Of a stretch of DNA of 53,305 nucleotides, positions 1 to 9,170 are shown in pieces. Each line of letters starts with the position of its first letter. Positions within the stretch are counted from its first letter, which is position 1. The translations under genes and the position numbers were made by a program. The stretch lies in the NCBI GenBank assembly GCA_030706015.1, contig JAUZPI010000024.1, forward strand, positions 1 through 53,305. Reading direction: 5' to 3'. The stretch comes from Bacillota bacterium. GTDB taxonomy: Bacteria; Bacillota; Clostridia; Clostridiales; Clostridiaceae. The notes beneath the pieces were generated by a model that was given only the letters and a program-made list of their open reading frames with translations, ran no database searches and was not told the DNA's origin.

Positions 1-690
1 AATAGAATGATACTTTGTGAACTCCTTCACTTTGGATAATGAAAGAAGTACCTTGTAAGTAATCAGAACCATCAATTGAGTAGTAGGTATTAGTAACACC
101 GCTTAAATTGTCTGCTGAAGTTAAGTTTATAGTTACATCATCCTTTGACCAATCAGCAGGAGCATTGGAAGTAGTAACAGGAGCAGTCTTATCAATCTTA
201 ACATAAACTGAGTTAACTGCTTCAACATTTCCAGCAGCATCAACTGAGTAGAATGATACTTTGTGAACCCCTTCACTTTGGATAGTGAAAGAAGTACCTT
301 GTAAGTAATCAGAACCATCAATTGAGTAGTAGGTATTAGCAACACCGCTTAAATTGTCAGCTGCAGTTAAGTTTATAGTTACATTATCCTTTGACCAGTC
401 AGCAGGAGCATTGGAAGTAGTAACAGGAGCAGTTTTATCAATCTTAACATAAATTGTTTGTACAGACTCTTTGTTTCCTGCCTTATCTACAGAGTAGAAG
501 GAAATCTTAGTGATGCCTTCTTGGTTGATTGTAAATGAGGTTCCTGTTATAAAGGCACCATCATTTATAGAATAGTAGGTATTAGCAACACCGGTATCTT
601 TATCAAAAGCAGATAAAGTGACAATAATTGGATTTTGATTAACCCAGTTAGTTGGTGCATTAGCACTTGTAACTGGAGGATCAGTATCAA
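1..690 (-). repeat. Ig-like (OmpL47-type) 240-base repeats
   Basis: Two almost identical 240-base units (about 1-180 plus the off-window part, and 181-420) and a more divergent third (421-690) encode 80-residue modules. Each starts APVTTSNAPADW and contains TYYSIDG and VSFYSVD. The array continues past base 1. Confidence 0.85.
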
Positions 691-3600
691 CAATAAGTTT
701 TACTATAACTGTGTTTGATGGATCAGATTCACCAAATGAATTACTGTATGAAGTAACGTAATATTGGTGATTTGCATATGAGAGATTAGTAACAGTATAG
801 GATAAAGCATTTAGGTTTTTAACAAGTAAAACCGGAGTATTGTTAATAATCTCGTATACATTATAACCATTAGCATAAGTGGCAAAGCTCCATGATATTT
901 GGGCACTTGTTTGATCTAGAACTCTTACACTAGCTACTGGAGACTGCATTACTGGATAAATAATAGTTTGGCTTAATTGCGCTGATGGAGCAGATTCTCC
1001 AAAGCGAGTATTATATGCAGTTATTACATAAGTATGTGTAGCCTCTGATAAATTATAAACTTTATAAGTTAGTGCTGTTCCTTTATATATTAATTGTTGT
1101 ACGCCATTTATTAACTCATAGATTCGATATTCATTAGCCCAGCTTACTGATTGCCATGAAAAAGTAATATTGTTAACATTAAAAACAGTTGCAGTTAATG
1201 TTGGAGGTTGTACCACCGGCCAAGTTAATGTAAAGTTTATTGTGCTGCCTATTGGAGATTCACCAAAACGGCTGCTATAGGAATCAACTTCATAGCTGTA
1301 ATCCCCTGCTGGCATATTAGTGAAGGTTACAGAAGTAGTAGTAACAGTCTGCCTTAAAACTTTTTGACCATCTACAATTTGATATATCTTGTATGATGTT
1401 GCATAAGTAGATGTATTCCACTTTAAGGTAATATCATTTCCGTTTGCAATGCTATTTGTTAAATTTGAAGGTGACTGCATTATTGGGAAAACCAAGGTAA
1501 AGTTTAGTTGGCTTCCTACTGGTGATTCACCAAAGCGGCTGCTGTATGTATCAACTTCATAGTTGTAGTCACCAGCTGGCATATTAGTGAAGGTTACAGA
1601 AGTAGTAGTAACAGTTTGTTTTAATATTTTTTGACCATCTACAATTTGATAAATTCTATAATTTGCTGCATATTGTGCAGCTGTCCATTTTAAGGTAATG
1701 TCATTTCCATTTGCAATGCTATAAGTAAGGTTAGCTGGACTAAGTATTGTTGGAAATACAAGTGAAAATGATACTTGGCTTCCAATCTGTGATTCACCAA
1801 AACGGCTGCTGTAGGAGTCAACCTCGTAGTTGTAATCACCTTCAGGCATATTAGTGAACGTAACAGATGTGCCAGTAACAGTTTGTTTCAATACTTTTTG
1901 TCCGTTAATAATCTGATATACGTTATAGCTTGTAGCATAACTAACCGAGTTCCATTTTAGAGTAATATCATTTCCATTGGTAATGGTGTATGTGAAATTA
2001 TCTGGTGCAAGCATTGTTGGGAATGTAAGTGTAAATGACAATTGGCTTCCTACTGATGATTCACCAAAACGACTGCTGTAGGAATCAACTTCATAGTTGT
2101 AGTCACCAGCTGGCATATTAGTAAATGTTACAGAAGTAGTAGCAATAGTTTGCTTTAAGATTTTTTGTCCATCTACAATTTGATAAATTCTATAATTTGT
2201 TGCATATTGTGAAGCTGTCCACTTTAAGGTAATATCATTTCCGTTTGCAAGGCTATAAATAAAGTTAGTTGGTGCAAGCATTGTTGGAAGTACAAGTGAA
2301 AATGATACTTGGCTTCCGGTCTGTGATTCACCAAAACGACTGCTGTAGGAATCAACTTCATAGTTGTAGTCACCTTCAGGCATATTAGTGAACGTAACAG
2401 ATGTGCCAGTAACAGTTTGTTTCAATATTTTTTGTCCGTCAATAATCTGATATACGTTATAGCTTGTAGCATAACTAACTGAATTCCAATTTAAAGTAAT
2501 ATCATTTCCGTTTGTAATGCTGTAGGTAAAGTTAGCTGGTGCAAGCATTGTTGGGAAAACAATTGAAAGTGATATTTGACTTCCTATTGGTGATTCACCA
2601 AAGCGAGTGCTTACAGAGTCTACTACATAAGTATGATCACCTTCAGACACGTTCGTTAGTGTTGCAGTTGTGGAAGTTACTGTAGTTTTTAAAACTAATT
2701 GACCATTAACTAATTCATAGATTTTGTAACTGCTAGCATATGTAACTGCTGACCACGTTAATACCACGTCATTTATATTTTGAAGCTTATATGCTAGATT
2801 AGTTGGACCAGGCATTGTAGGTAGAACCAAAGGAAAAGTGGTTTCTGCTCCAACTGGAGATTCTCCCAAAAGCGTGGATACTGAATCAATAATAAAGTCA
2901 TAGTTACCACCAGGCATATTAGTAAAAGTTACTGAGGTACTAGTGACAGTTTGTTTTAAAACAGGTTGTCCATCAATTACTTGATAGATTTTATAACTTG
3001 TAGCATATGGTGCGGCTGTCCATTTTAATGTAATATCATTACCATTGGCTATACTATACGTCAAGCCTGTCGGTGCCTGCATAGTTTGTCCGTTTAGAGT
3101 AACGATAATACTACTTCCATCTACTGATTCACCAAAGCGAGTAGAATAGGAGTGGATTTCAAAATCATATTCACCGGATACCATATTTGTATATGACACA
3201 GAAGTACCTGTAACTGTGCTTTTTAAAACTTTTTGCCCATTAATTATCTGATAGATTTTATAGCTTGTAGCATATGGTGAAGAATCCCAATTTAGTGTAA
3301 AATCAGTAACATTTTTAATAGTCTGAACCACATTAGTTGGTGGCTGCATAACCGGTAAAACTAATGAAAAAGAGATGCTGCTTCCATCAGTTGATTCACC
3401 AAAACGACTACTGTAGGAATGAATTTCATAGGTGTAGTCACCAGCAGACATATTGGTATAAGTTACGGTTGTTCCAGTTAGTGTGCTTTTCAAAACTTTT
3501 TGCCCATTGACAATCTGGTAAACCTTATAACTTGTTGCATAAGGAGTAGTCCCCCAATTTAAGGTGATGTCATTTCCATTTGTAATAGTATAGGCTAAAT

Positions 3601-5050
3601 TCCCTGGAGCCTGCATAACTGGTAAAACTAATGAAAAAGAGACGCTGCTTCCATCAGTTGATTCACCAAATCGATCACTGTAAGAATGAATTTCAAAGGT
3701 ATAATCACCACCAGGCATATTAGTGTAAGTTGCAGTTGTTCCAGTTAGTGTGCTTTTCAAAACCTTTTGTCCATTAACAATTTGGTAAATCTTATAACTT
3801 GTTGCATAAGGAGTAGATGCCCAACTTAGAGTGATGTCATTTCCATTTGCAAAAGTATAAACTAAATTGCCTGGAGCCTGCATTGTTGGTAGAACTAAGG
3901 TAAAGGTTGCTAAGCTTCCATCTAATGATTCGCCAAAACGATCACTATAGGAGTGAACTTCATAGACATAGTCGCCAGCAGGCATATTTGTATAGGTAAC
4001 AGATGTTCCAGTAACCGTACTTTTTAAAATTTTTTGTCCGTCCACAATCTGATATATCTTATAAGAAGTTGCATAACTTACAGCATTCCACTTAAGAGAC
4101 ATATCATTTACATTTGCAAAGCTATATGTTAAATTGCTTGGTGCTTGCATTGTTGGAAGTGTTAAGGTAAAGCTTAATTGACTTCCAGCTTGTGATTCAC
4201 CAAATCGATCACTGTAGGAGTGAATCTCATATACATAATCACCGGCTGCCATATTAGTGTATGAAATGCTTGTCCCAGTAATTGTACTTTTAAGAACTTT
4301 TTGTCCATCTACAATTTGGTAAATTTTATAGCCTGATGCATAGTTAACAGCATTCCACTTTAAAGTTATGTCATTTCCGTTTGATAATGAATAAGTAAGG
4401 TTGCCTGGAGCTGTCATAGTAGGAAAAACTACTTGAACCTGCGTGGTGTTTGAGAGTGAAGATTCTCCATACAAGGAATTTACAGCAGAAACCGCGTAAG
4501 TGTAAGTTCCCTCAGATACATTAGTTATTGTGTATGTGTTCGTACTTACTGAAGTAACCAATGTCTTTTGACCATCTGCAGTAATTTGATAAATGTTATA
4601 GCTTTGAGCGTACTGAGAAGCCGTCCAACTTAGAACGACATCATTAACATTTTGCAGCTTACTGATGAAGTTTGTTGGTGCAACCATGTCAGGGTATACG
4701 ATGTTAACTGTAACAGGAGCACAGGGACCAGATTCACCATCAGTGCTTAATGTTGACACAACATAACTGTAAGATCCTTCTGCGAGATTGTTAAAGGTAA
4801 GGTATGTTGATGTTGTTGTACCGAGTAGTTTAAGTTGACCGTCAATGATTCCATACACATTATATCCTGTAGCTCCATAAACAGAGCTCCAAGATAGTTT
4901 TACACTGCTCGGTGTAGTAAGCTGGAATGACAGGTTACTAGGAGGTAACATGTTATTAGTAGCTGCGGAGGCATTTAACGATGGAAATGCCTGCTGGAGA
5001 GTTAGCAGTAATAATAGAAGTAAAAAACTGCTAAGTAAACGTTTTTTCAT
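1..5050 (-). CDS. Secreted fibronectin type III / Ig-like repeat protein, C-terminus beyond window
   Basis: The frame opens at ATG 5050 after the Shine-Dalgarno AAGGAAGGG and stays open to base 1, giving at least 1,683 residues. The N-terminus is a signal peptide: MKKR, a leucine-rich core, then a likely cleavage near NASAA. About 16 modules of roughly 89 residues follow. Each has the fibronectin-III pattern of a W in strand B, a YxIYQIVDGQ-type turn, and an end near YSDRFGES. Below about base 690 the protein changes to 80-residue Ig-like modules of the OmpL47-type kind (TTSNAPADW, YYSIDG, VSFYSVDAAGN). No catalytic domain or cell-wall anchor is visible, but the C-terminus is missing. It is most likely a surface or extracellular adhesin or matrix protein. 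Its leader carries a c-di-GMP riboswitch, which fits a role in attachment. The repeat classes are clear; the function is inferred. Confidence 0.85.
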   Translation of the reverse strand, partial: MKKRLLSSFLLLLLLLTLQQAFPSLNASAATNNMLPPSNLSFQLTTPSSVKLSWSSVYGATGYNVYGIIDGQLKLLGTTTSTYLTFNNLAEGSYSYVVSTLSTDGESGPCAPVTVNIVYPDMVAPTNFISKLQNVNDVVLSWTASQYAQSYNIYQITADGQKTLVTSVSTNTYTITNVSEGTYTYAVSAVNSLYGESSLSNTTQVQVVFPTMTAPGNLTYSLSNGNDITLKWNAVNYASGYKIYQIVDGQKVLKSTITGTSISYTNMAAGDYVYEIHSYSDRFGESQAGSQLSFTLTLPTMQAPSNLTYSFANVNDMSLKWNAVSYATSYKIYQIVDGQKILKSTVTGTSVTYTNMPAGDYVYEVHSYSDRFGESLDGSLATFTLVLPTMQAPGNLVYTFANGNDITLSWASTPYATSYKIYQIVNGQKVLKSTLTGTTATYTNMPGGDYTFEIHSYSDRFGESTDGSSVSFSLVLPVMQAPGNLAYTITNGNDITLNWGTTPYATSYKVYQIVNGQKVLKSTLTGTTVTYTNMSAGDYTYEIHSYSSRFGESTDGSSISFSLVLPVMQPPTNVVQTIKNVTDFTLNWDSSPYATSYKIYQIINGQKVLKSTVTGTSVSYTNMVSGEYDFEIHSYSTRFGESVDGSSIIVTLNGQTMQAPTGLTYSIANGNDITLKWTAAPYATSYKIYQVIDGQPVLKQTVTSTSVTFTNMPGGNYDFIIDSVSTLLGESPVGAETTFPLVLPTMPGPTNLAYKLQNINDVVLTWSAVTYASSYKIYELVNGQLVLKTTVTSTTATLTNVSEGDHTYVVDSVSTRFGESPIGSQISLSIVFPTMLAPANFTYSITNGNDITLNWNSVSYATSYNVYQIIDGQKILKQTVTGTSVTFTNMPEGDYNYEVDSYSSRFGESQTGSQVSFSLVLPTMLAPTNFIYSLANGNDITLKWTASQYATNYRIYQIVDGQKILKQTIATTSVTFTNMPAGDYNYEVDSYSSRFGESSVGSQLSFTLTFPTMLAPDNFTYTITNGNDITLKWNSVSYATSYNVYQIINGQKVLKQTVTGTSVTFTNMPEGDYNYEVDSYSSRFGESQIGSQVSFSLVFPTILSPANLTYSIANGNDITLKWTAAQYAANYRIYQIVDGQKILKQTVTTTSVTFTNMPAGDYNYEVDTYSSRFGESPVGSQLNFTLVFPIMQSPSNLTNSIANGNDITLKWNTSTYATSYKIYQIVDGQKVLRQTVTTTSVTFTNMPAGDYSYEVDSYSSRFGESPIGSTINFTLTWPVVQPPTLTATVFNVNNITFSWQSVSWANEYRIYELINGVQQLIYKGTALTYKVYNLSEATHTYVITAYNTRFGESAPSAQLSQTIIYPVMQSPVASVRVLDQTSAQISWSFATYANGYNVYEIINNTPVLLVKNLNALSYTVTNLSYANHQYYVTSYSNSFGESDPSNTVIVKLIVDTDPPVTSANAPTNWVNQNPIIVTLSAFDKDTGVANTYYSINDGAFITGTSFTINQEGITKISFYSVDKAGNKESVQTIYVKIDKTAPVTTSNAPADWSKDNVTINLTAADNLSGVANTYYSIDGSDYLQGTSFTIQSEGVHKVSFYSVDAAGNVEAVNSVYVKIDKTAPVTTSNAPADWSKDDVTINLTSADNLSGVTNTYYSIDGSDYLQGTSFIIQSEGVHKVSFY
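700..4960 (-). repeat. Tandem fibronectin-III module array, about 16 units
   Basis: The GES motif that closes each module (plus-strand gattcacc or gattctcc) recurs near 4730, 4463, 4189, 3923, 3660, 3394, 3125, 2850, 2590, 2322, 2054, 1787, 1521, 1255, 990 and 724. The spacing is 260-275 bases. Neighbouring modules in the middle of the array share long near-identical DNA stretches, so recent unit duplication is likely. Modules at the two ends are more divergent. Confidence 0.9.
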
Positions 5051-5075
5051 GATATAATCCCTTCCTTTCTTTGTG

Positions 5076-5115
5076 AAAAAGGGGAAAAGGGAAATAGATA
5101 GGAAACTATATTCCC
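5076..5115 (-). terminator. Candidate terminator in the riboswitch expression platform
   Basis: Read on the minus strand, arms at 5115-5106 and 5097-5089 (GGGAATATAG with CTATTTCCC, one bulge) form a hairpin followed by a pyrimidine run (TTTTCCCCTTTTT). It sits between the c-di-GMP aptamer and the ATG at 5050. This is where an on/off transcription switch would be. Confidence 0.55.
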
Positions 5116-5206
5116 TGTGGCAACCGGCTACCATCCACGAAGATTACAAATCGTGGTTAAGGCCCTTGGCTTTGCGTCTCATGGTTTCCCATGATTTGCC
5201 TTTTTC
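5116..5206 (-). ncRNA. Cyclic di-GMP-I (GEMM-I) riboswitch
   Basis: The minus strand shows the GEMM-I hallmarks in order: GGCAAA, a hairpin capped by a GAAA tetraloop (ATGG-GAAA-CCAT), the invariant GACGCAAAGCC, a second hairpin (CCACGA...TCGTGG), and GGTAGCCGG followed by the closing GGTTGCC. It lies about 65 bases upstream of the start of the fibronectin-III protein. GEMM-I aptamers bind cyclic di-GMP. Whether it turns expression on or off was not worked out. Confidence 0.93.
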
Positions 5207-5222
5207 ACTAAAATATATTTTG

Positions 5223-5250
5223 ATTATAGATAAGTGAATCAATGAGTTAA
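5223..5250 (-). promoter_or_regulatory. Promoter for riboswitch and repeat protein
   Basis: On the minus strand, -35 TTAACT (5250-5245), a 16-base spacer and -10 TATAAT (5228-5223) place the transcript start just before the c-di-GMP aptamer. Confidence 0.55.
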
Positions 5251-5445
5251 TTCGTAATACTTTTTTTAAGAAGTGTTCAATGAATTCACATATCTGTATG
5301 TATAATTGTACTATATTTATCATGTATAAACAATGTTATAAATGGGATTGTTTTTTTGAAAGTTTTACTAATATAGGTTCTTGTGTCGCAAAAATCTTGT
5401 CTTCTGGTTAAATCATCGAAGTGATAATTTTTTTTTAAAAGGAAC

Positions 5446-5472
5446 ACTGTAATCCGAGGGGGGGATTGCAGT
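5446..5472 (+). other. Hairpin in the gap before the chemoreceptor gene
   Basis: Arms ACTGTAATC (5446-5454) and GATTGCAGT (5464-5472) pair with one G-U and enclose a G-rich loop. The 5251-5676 gap holds nothing else I can name; it is very AT-rich with no ORF of note. The hairpin has no U-run after it, so it does not look like a terminator. It could belong to the 5' leader of the chemoreceptor. Confidence 0.35.
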
Positions 5473-5676
5473 AATTATAAGACGTAATCTAGAAAATTTA
5501 TTTTTCCGGAAGGAGAATTAAATAAATAAAATATTAAAATTATGAGATTTTATTAATTGCAAGAAAATTAATTGTAATATTGATAAATAATTAAAAATAT
5601 AATTGAATAACTACATTATTAATGATAAGATAGCATGTGTGTTCAAAAAACGACAATGAAAGGGGTAAATTTCTAC

Positions 5677-7413
5677 ATGGTTCGCATTACTAACAATTTA
5701 AAGATTAAGAGTAAAATATTTCTAATTATCAGTATATTTGTTTTGGGATTTGTATCTTTTCAAGTTTATTCAATGCATTCATTATCAGTAGTCAAGGTAA
5801 ATGGGCCGCTATATAAAGAAATAATTCAAGGAAAGGATGTAGTGGCGGATATTTTACCTCCTCCTGAGTATATCATTGAATCATATTTACTAAGTTTTGA
5901 GATGATAAATGAAACAGACCAAGGGTATATAAACAAATATATAGATGAAAGCAAAAAACTAGAAAAGGACTATTATGATAGAAACAAGTATTGGAAAGAA
6001 AACCTGCCAGAGGGGGAAATTAAGAAGGTGCTTACAGTAGAATCTTATGATTATGCTGTAGAGTTTTTTAACATAAGAGATAAGGAGTTTATACCTGCAA
6101 TACAAAATGGAGATAAGCAAAAAGCAACGGAACTTCTTTATGGAAAGATGAAGGATACTTATAATTTACATAGAGTAAAAATTAATGAAGTAGTTAATAT
6201 GGCAAATGAGAACAATGAAAAGATTGAGCAAAAAGCTTCAAGTGATATTAACAGAACAACTATAGTACTAATTGCCTTTGCGGCTGTTATAATAACATTA
6301 GTAGTGATTTTTTCAAGTATTATAAGCAGTGCTATTGCGAAACCGATTGTTCAGGTAACAAACATGCTAAAAAATATTTCAGAAGAACAAGGGGATTTAA
6401 CAAAAAGGCTGCAGGTTACAAGTAGGGATGAAGTTGGTGATATGGCTTCATATTTTAATATATTTATAACTGATGTTCATGAAATAGTAAAAAAGGTTGT
6501 TAAGGAGTCATCTAGATTAAATAATTTATTTTTGGTTATATCAGAAAGAATAACGGAATTAAATGGAGAAATTGAAGCGATATCAATTATAACAGAAGAG
6601 CTGTCTGCATCCACTGAAGAAACAGCAGCGGCTACAGAGGAAATTAGTGCGGCAACATCAGAAATCAGGAATGATGTAAATTTATTCTCTACCAAGGCAC
6701 AGGAAGGAGCTTCATCTGCAGAAATTATTAGTTCAAAAGCTACAGAGGTAAATAACAGAGCTGTTGTTTCTGAAAAAAGTGCACATGACATATATGCCAA
6801 TGTAAATGAAAGATTAGTGGAAGCTATAGAAAAATCTCAGGCTATTAATAGAATAACAGATACTCTCAATACAGTAGTTCAAATATCTGCGCAAACTAAT
6901 GTTTTAGCTTTAAATGCTTCAATTGAGGCAGCCAGAGCAGGGGAGCATGGTGCTGGTTTTGCAGTAGTTGCAGAACAGGTAAGAAAATTAGCACAGGAGT
7001 CCAAAAATGCTGTTTTAGGTATACAGGATGAGGTGGATATTATTGTTAGTTCCGTTGAGAGTCTGGTAAGTAGTTCTAAGGAAATTCTAAATTTTGTGGA
7101 TGATCGTGTCTTAAAGGATTATGAGGTCCTTGTTGATATAAGTAAGCAATATAATAAGGATGCTGTATACTACAATAATTTATCATTAGAGATAAGCCAA
7201 AAGGCTGAGGGTCTAAATAATTCAGTGTTGAATATTTCTAAGGCAATAGAGGGCATAACCTCTGCTTCAAATGAAGGGGCAAGTGGAACCTCTGACATTG
7301 CAGGGAAAACTGCTTATGCTGAATCAAGATCAAGTGAAGTTGTAAAAGATATGCAGCAGGCTAAGAAATCAGTGAATAATTTAACAGAAATGGTAGCTAA
7401 ATTTAAAATTTAG
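5677..7413 (+). CDS. Methyl-accepting chemotaxis protein
   Basis: A transmembrane chemoreceptor of 578 residues. One N-terminal membrane segment is followed by an extracellular, mostly helical sensor of about 160 residues and a second membrane segment (TIVLIAFAAVIITLVVIF). A HAMP linker (AKPIVQVTNMLKNIS) and a long cytoplasmic signalling coiled coil come next. The highly conserved hairpin tip is present (QTNVLALNASIEAARAGEHG), so it should couple to CheA/CheW. The start at 5677 was chosen because the AAAGGGG ribosome site precedes it; the upstream ATG at 5635 has none. No other chemotaxis gene is nearby. The ligand cannot be read from the sequence. Confidence 0.93.
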   Translation: MVRITNNLKIKSKIFLIISIFVLGFVSFQVYSMHSLSVVKVNGPLYKEIIQGKDVVADILPPPEYIIESYLLSFEMINETDQGYINKYIDESKKLEKDYYDRNKYWKENLPEGEIKKVLTVESYDYAVEFFNIRDKEFIPAIQNGDKQKATELLYGKMKDTYNLHRVKINEVVNMANENNEKIEQKASSDINRTTIVLIAFAAVIITLVVIFSSIISSAIAKPIVQVTNMLKNISEEQGDLTKRLQVTSRDEVGDMASYFNIFITDVHEIVKKVVKESSRLNNLFLVISERITELNGEIEAISIITEELSASTEETAAATEEISAATSEIRNDVNLFSTKAQEGASSAEIISSKATEVNNRAVVSEKSAHDIYANVNERLVEAIEKSQAINRITDTLNTVVQISAQTNVLALNASIEAARAGEHGAGFAVVAEQVRKLAQESKNAVLGIQDEVDIIVSSVESLVSSSKEILNFVDDRVLKDYEVLVDISKQYNKDAVYYNNLSLEISQKAEGLNNSVLNISKAIEGITSASNEGASGTSDIAGKTAYAESRSSEVVKDMQQAKKSVNNLTEMVAKFKI

Positions 7414-7427
7414 TTTATTATACTACA

Positions 7428-7457
7428 AAAACCCGTACTAAATTATAGTGCGGGTTT
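7428..7457 (+). terminator. Terminator after the chemoreceptor
   Basis: Arms CCCGTACT (7432-7439) and AGTGCGGG (7447-7454), flanked by an A-run and TTT, lie just behind the stop at 7413. Confidence 0.8.
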
Positions 7458-7506
7458 CAATTTATGTTTTAATAATATACATATATATATATGCCTTATT
7501 GCAAAA

Positions 7507-7659
7507 TTATTTTTCAGTAATATCGTTTTTAGCTGTTGTTGTCCATTGGTTATCAGTGGCTGTCTTTTCTTTTTTTGTTTTAGTTTTATCCTTTGTGTAA
7601 GGATCCTCCGGTATTGATGCCCATTGATTATTTGTTTCAGATTTAAGTTCTTTTTTCAT
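7507..7659 (-). CDS. Small hydrophilic protein of unknown function, 50 residues
   Basis: ATG at 7659 is preceded by a near-perfect ribosome site (AGGAGGA, 6-base spacer), and the frame ends at TAA 7507. The protein is highly charged and lysine-rich with no membrane segment. It contains the motif NQW twice (TNNQWASIP near residue 10 and TDNQWTTTA near residue 38), either side of a KTKTKKEK stretch, as if built from two copies of one short unit. I do not recognise the family. The strong ribosome site and isolated position argue that it is expressed. It could be a small sporulation or stress protein, but nothing in the sequence proves that. Confidence 0.7.
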   Translation of the reverse strand: MKKELKSETNNQWASIPEDPYTKDKTKTKKEKTATDNQWTTTAKNDITEK

Positions 7660-7761
7660 AGTAAATCCTCCTTTCGTTTATGGTTTTATTTTTTGCTAAA
7701 AAGAGGATTTAATTCTATGAAATATATTCATTTATAAATTTATTATGGAATTATATTTAAA

Positions 7762-8994
7762 TTATTTAATTTTAATTTTTAAAGACAGGAATAAATTCAT
7801 TAAAGCAATAACAGCTGCGACTAAGAAAACATATTTGTAACCAAAACTTGTCCATAATAAACCTCCAAGGAAAGGTACAGACATAGATATAACATGGTCG
7901 AAACTCGTTCCTGCAGACAAGGTTGGGGTTACGTCCTCTGGAGTAATTGCTATTTTCCTAACATAAGTTGATCTTGCCATTTCAACAGCACTAAGAGAAT
8001 TATCAATTATATAGCATATAGAAATAATTATTACAGCAATGCTTCTAGGAGCTATATCTGCTGCAAAAGCATATCCCATACATAATACTATAAGTAATAT
8101 TGCTTCTAGAGAAAGAACGAATCTCTCGCCTTTGATATCTATAGCGTTACCAATAATAGTTCTGGTAAGTATACTAACCACAGAAATAATAAATCCTAAT
8201 ATTGCGAATACTGGTGGATCTAAGTGGTATGCTTGAATAAGTACCCAAGGAGCAAACGTTAAGAATATTTGTTTCCTAGCACCATTTACTACACAAAGAC
8301 AATAGTAAAGAGTATATTTTCTTCTGAATACGAATTTTATTTTTTTTACTTCAGGTTTCTTAGGATTCATTATTCCTAGAACAATTGCGGCCAAAATATA
8401 AAAAAATGCAGCTATGATAAATGAAATTTGATATGTAAGTTTAAGGTGTTTAAAACCGAACCATACTATAACATAGCCTATAATGGTAGCAGCCAGATTA
8501 TAAGCATTAAATTTTCCAAGTCGCATTCCGTATTCTTCTTTTTTGGAAAGGCTCATGCCAATTCCCGTAGATAGAGGCATAAAAATATGCATACCAAGAC
8601 TTAATATCATCATCCATACAAGCATACTTGCATAAGTTGGTGAAAATATACCTAGACCTACCATTCCTAATGCAGCACTAATCATGCCGACTATAGCCAT
8701 CCTTATATCTCCTAAAAAAGATAGCAAAGCTAAAACTACTACAATTAACATGCCAGGAAGCTCGCGGGGAAATTCAACAATACCTCTTGCGGAAGCTGAC
8801 AATTTATATACATCACTTAAAAAGTTATTAAATACAGTTGAGTTTATTCCTCCGGCTATTCCAGCAAACAAACCTACAATTAAAAATAACTTGAAGTCTC
8901 TATCGCTTCTGAAATGTTCTTTTAACTTTGAAAATTTTATGGTGCTGCCAACGCTATCAACCATATTATTCCCGTAATTTGTTTCCAAATCCAT
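7762..8994 (-). CDS. MFS transporter
   Basis: An integral membrane protein of 410 residues with about twelve hydrophobic segments in two six-helix halves, typical for the major facilitator superfamily. The first half begins after a short cytoplasmic tail (FRSDRDFKLFLIVGLFAGI). The central loop carries KKPEVKKIKFVFRRKY. The start is ATG 8994, with GGAAAGGAG upstream; the frame could be extended to a TTG at 9030 but that codon has no ribosome site. The substrate is unknown. It is divergent from the methyltransferase at 9171 and no regulator lies beside it. Confidence 0.85.
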   Translation of the reverse strand: MDLETNYGNNMVDSVGSTIKFSKLKEHFRSDRDFKLFLIVGLFAGIAGGINSTVFNNFLSDVYKLSASARGIVEFPRELPGMLIVVVLALLSFLGDIRMAIVGMISAALGMVGLGIFSPTYASMLVWMMILSLGMHIFMPLSTGIGMSLSKKEEYGMRLGKFNAYNLAATIIGYVIVWFGFKHLKLTYQISFIIAAFFYILAAIVLGIMNPKKPEVKKIKFVFRRKYTLYYCLCVVNGARKQIFLTFAPWVLIQAYHLDPPVFAILGFIISVVSILTRTIIGNAIDIKGERFVLSLEAILLIVLCMGYAFAADIAPRSIAVIIISICYIIDNSLSAVEMARSTYVRKIAITPEDVTPTLSAGTSFDHVISMSVPFLGGLLWTSFGYKYVFLVAAVIALMNLFLSLKIKIK

Positions 8995-9146
8995 AAAATA
9001 ATTTGACTCCTTTCCATCTACTATAAACAAGTATATATCAAAAGAAATATGAAATCAATGCATTCATATATCAATACTAGGAATTGTATCGTTATTGCTA
9101 GGAGAGCTAGAGGTTATTGCCTTAGCCGCATAAATATTATAAAATA

Positions 9147-9163
9147 CCTATATATTATATAGG
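9147..9163. promoter_or_regulatory. Perfect 8+1+8 palindrome before the methyltransferase gene
   Basis: CCTATATA-T-TATATAGG is a perfect inverted repeat just before the start at 9171. Its right arm shares bases with the putative ribosome site AGGAACAG. It could be an operator or an RNA hairpin that masks the ribosome site. Confidence 0.4.
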
Positions 9164-9170
9164 AACAGAG

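Noticed and set aside
1..4960. Regular repeats considered as a CRISPR array or non-coding satellite
   Set aside because: The units are 240-275 bases, encode fibronectin-III or Ig-like modules in one open frame, and have no spacer structure.
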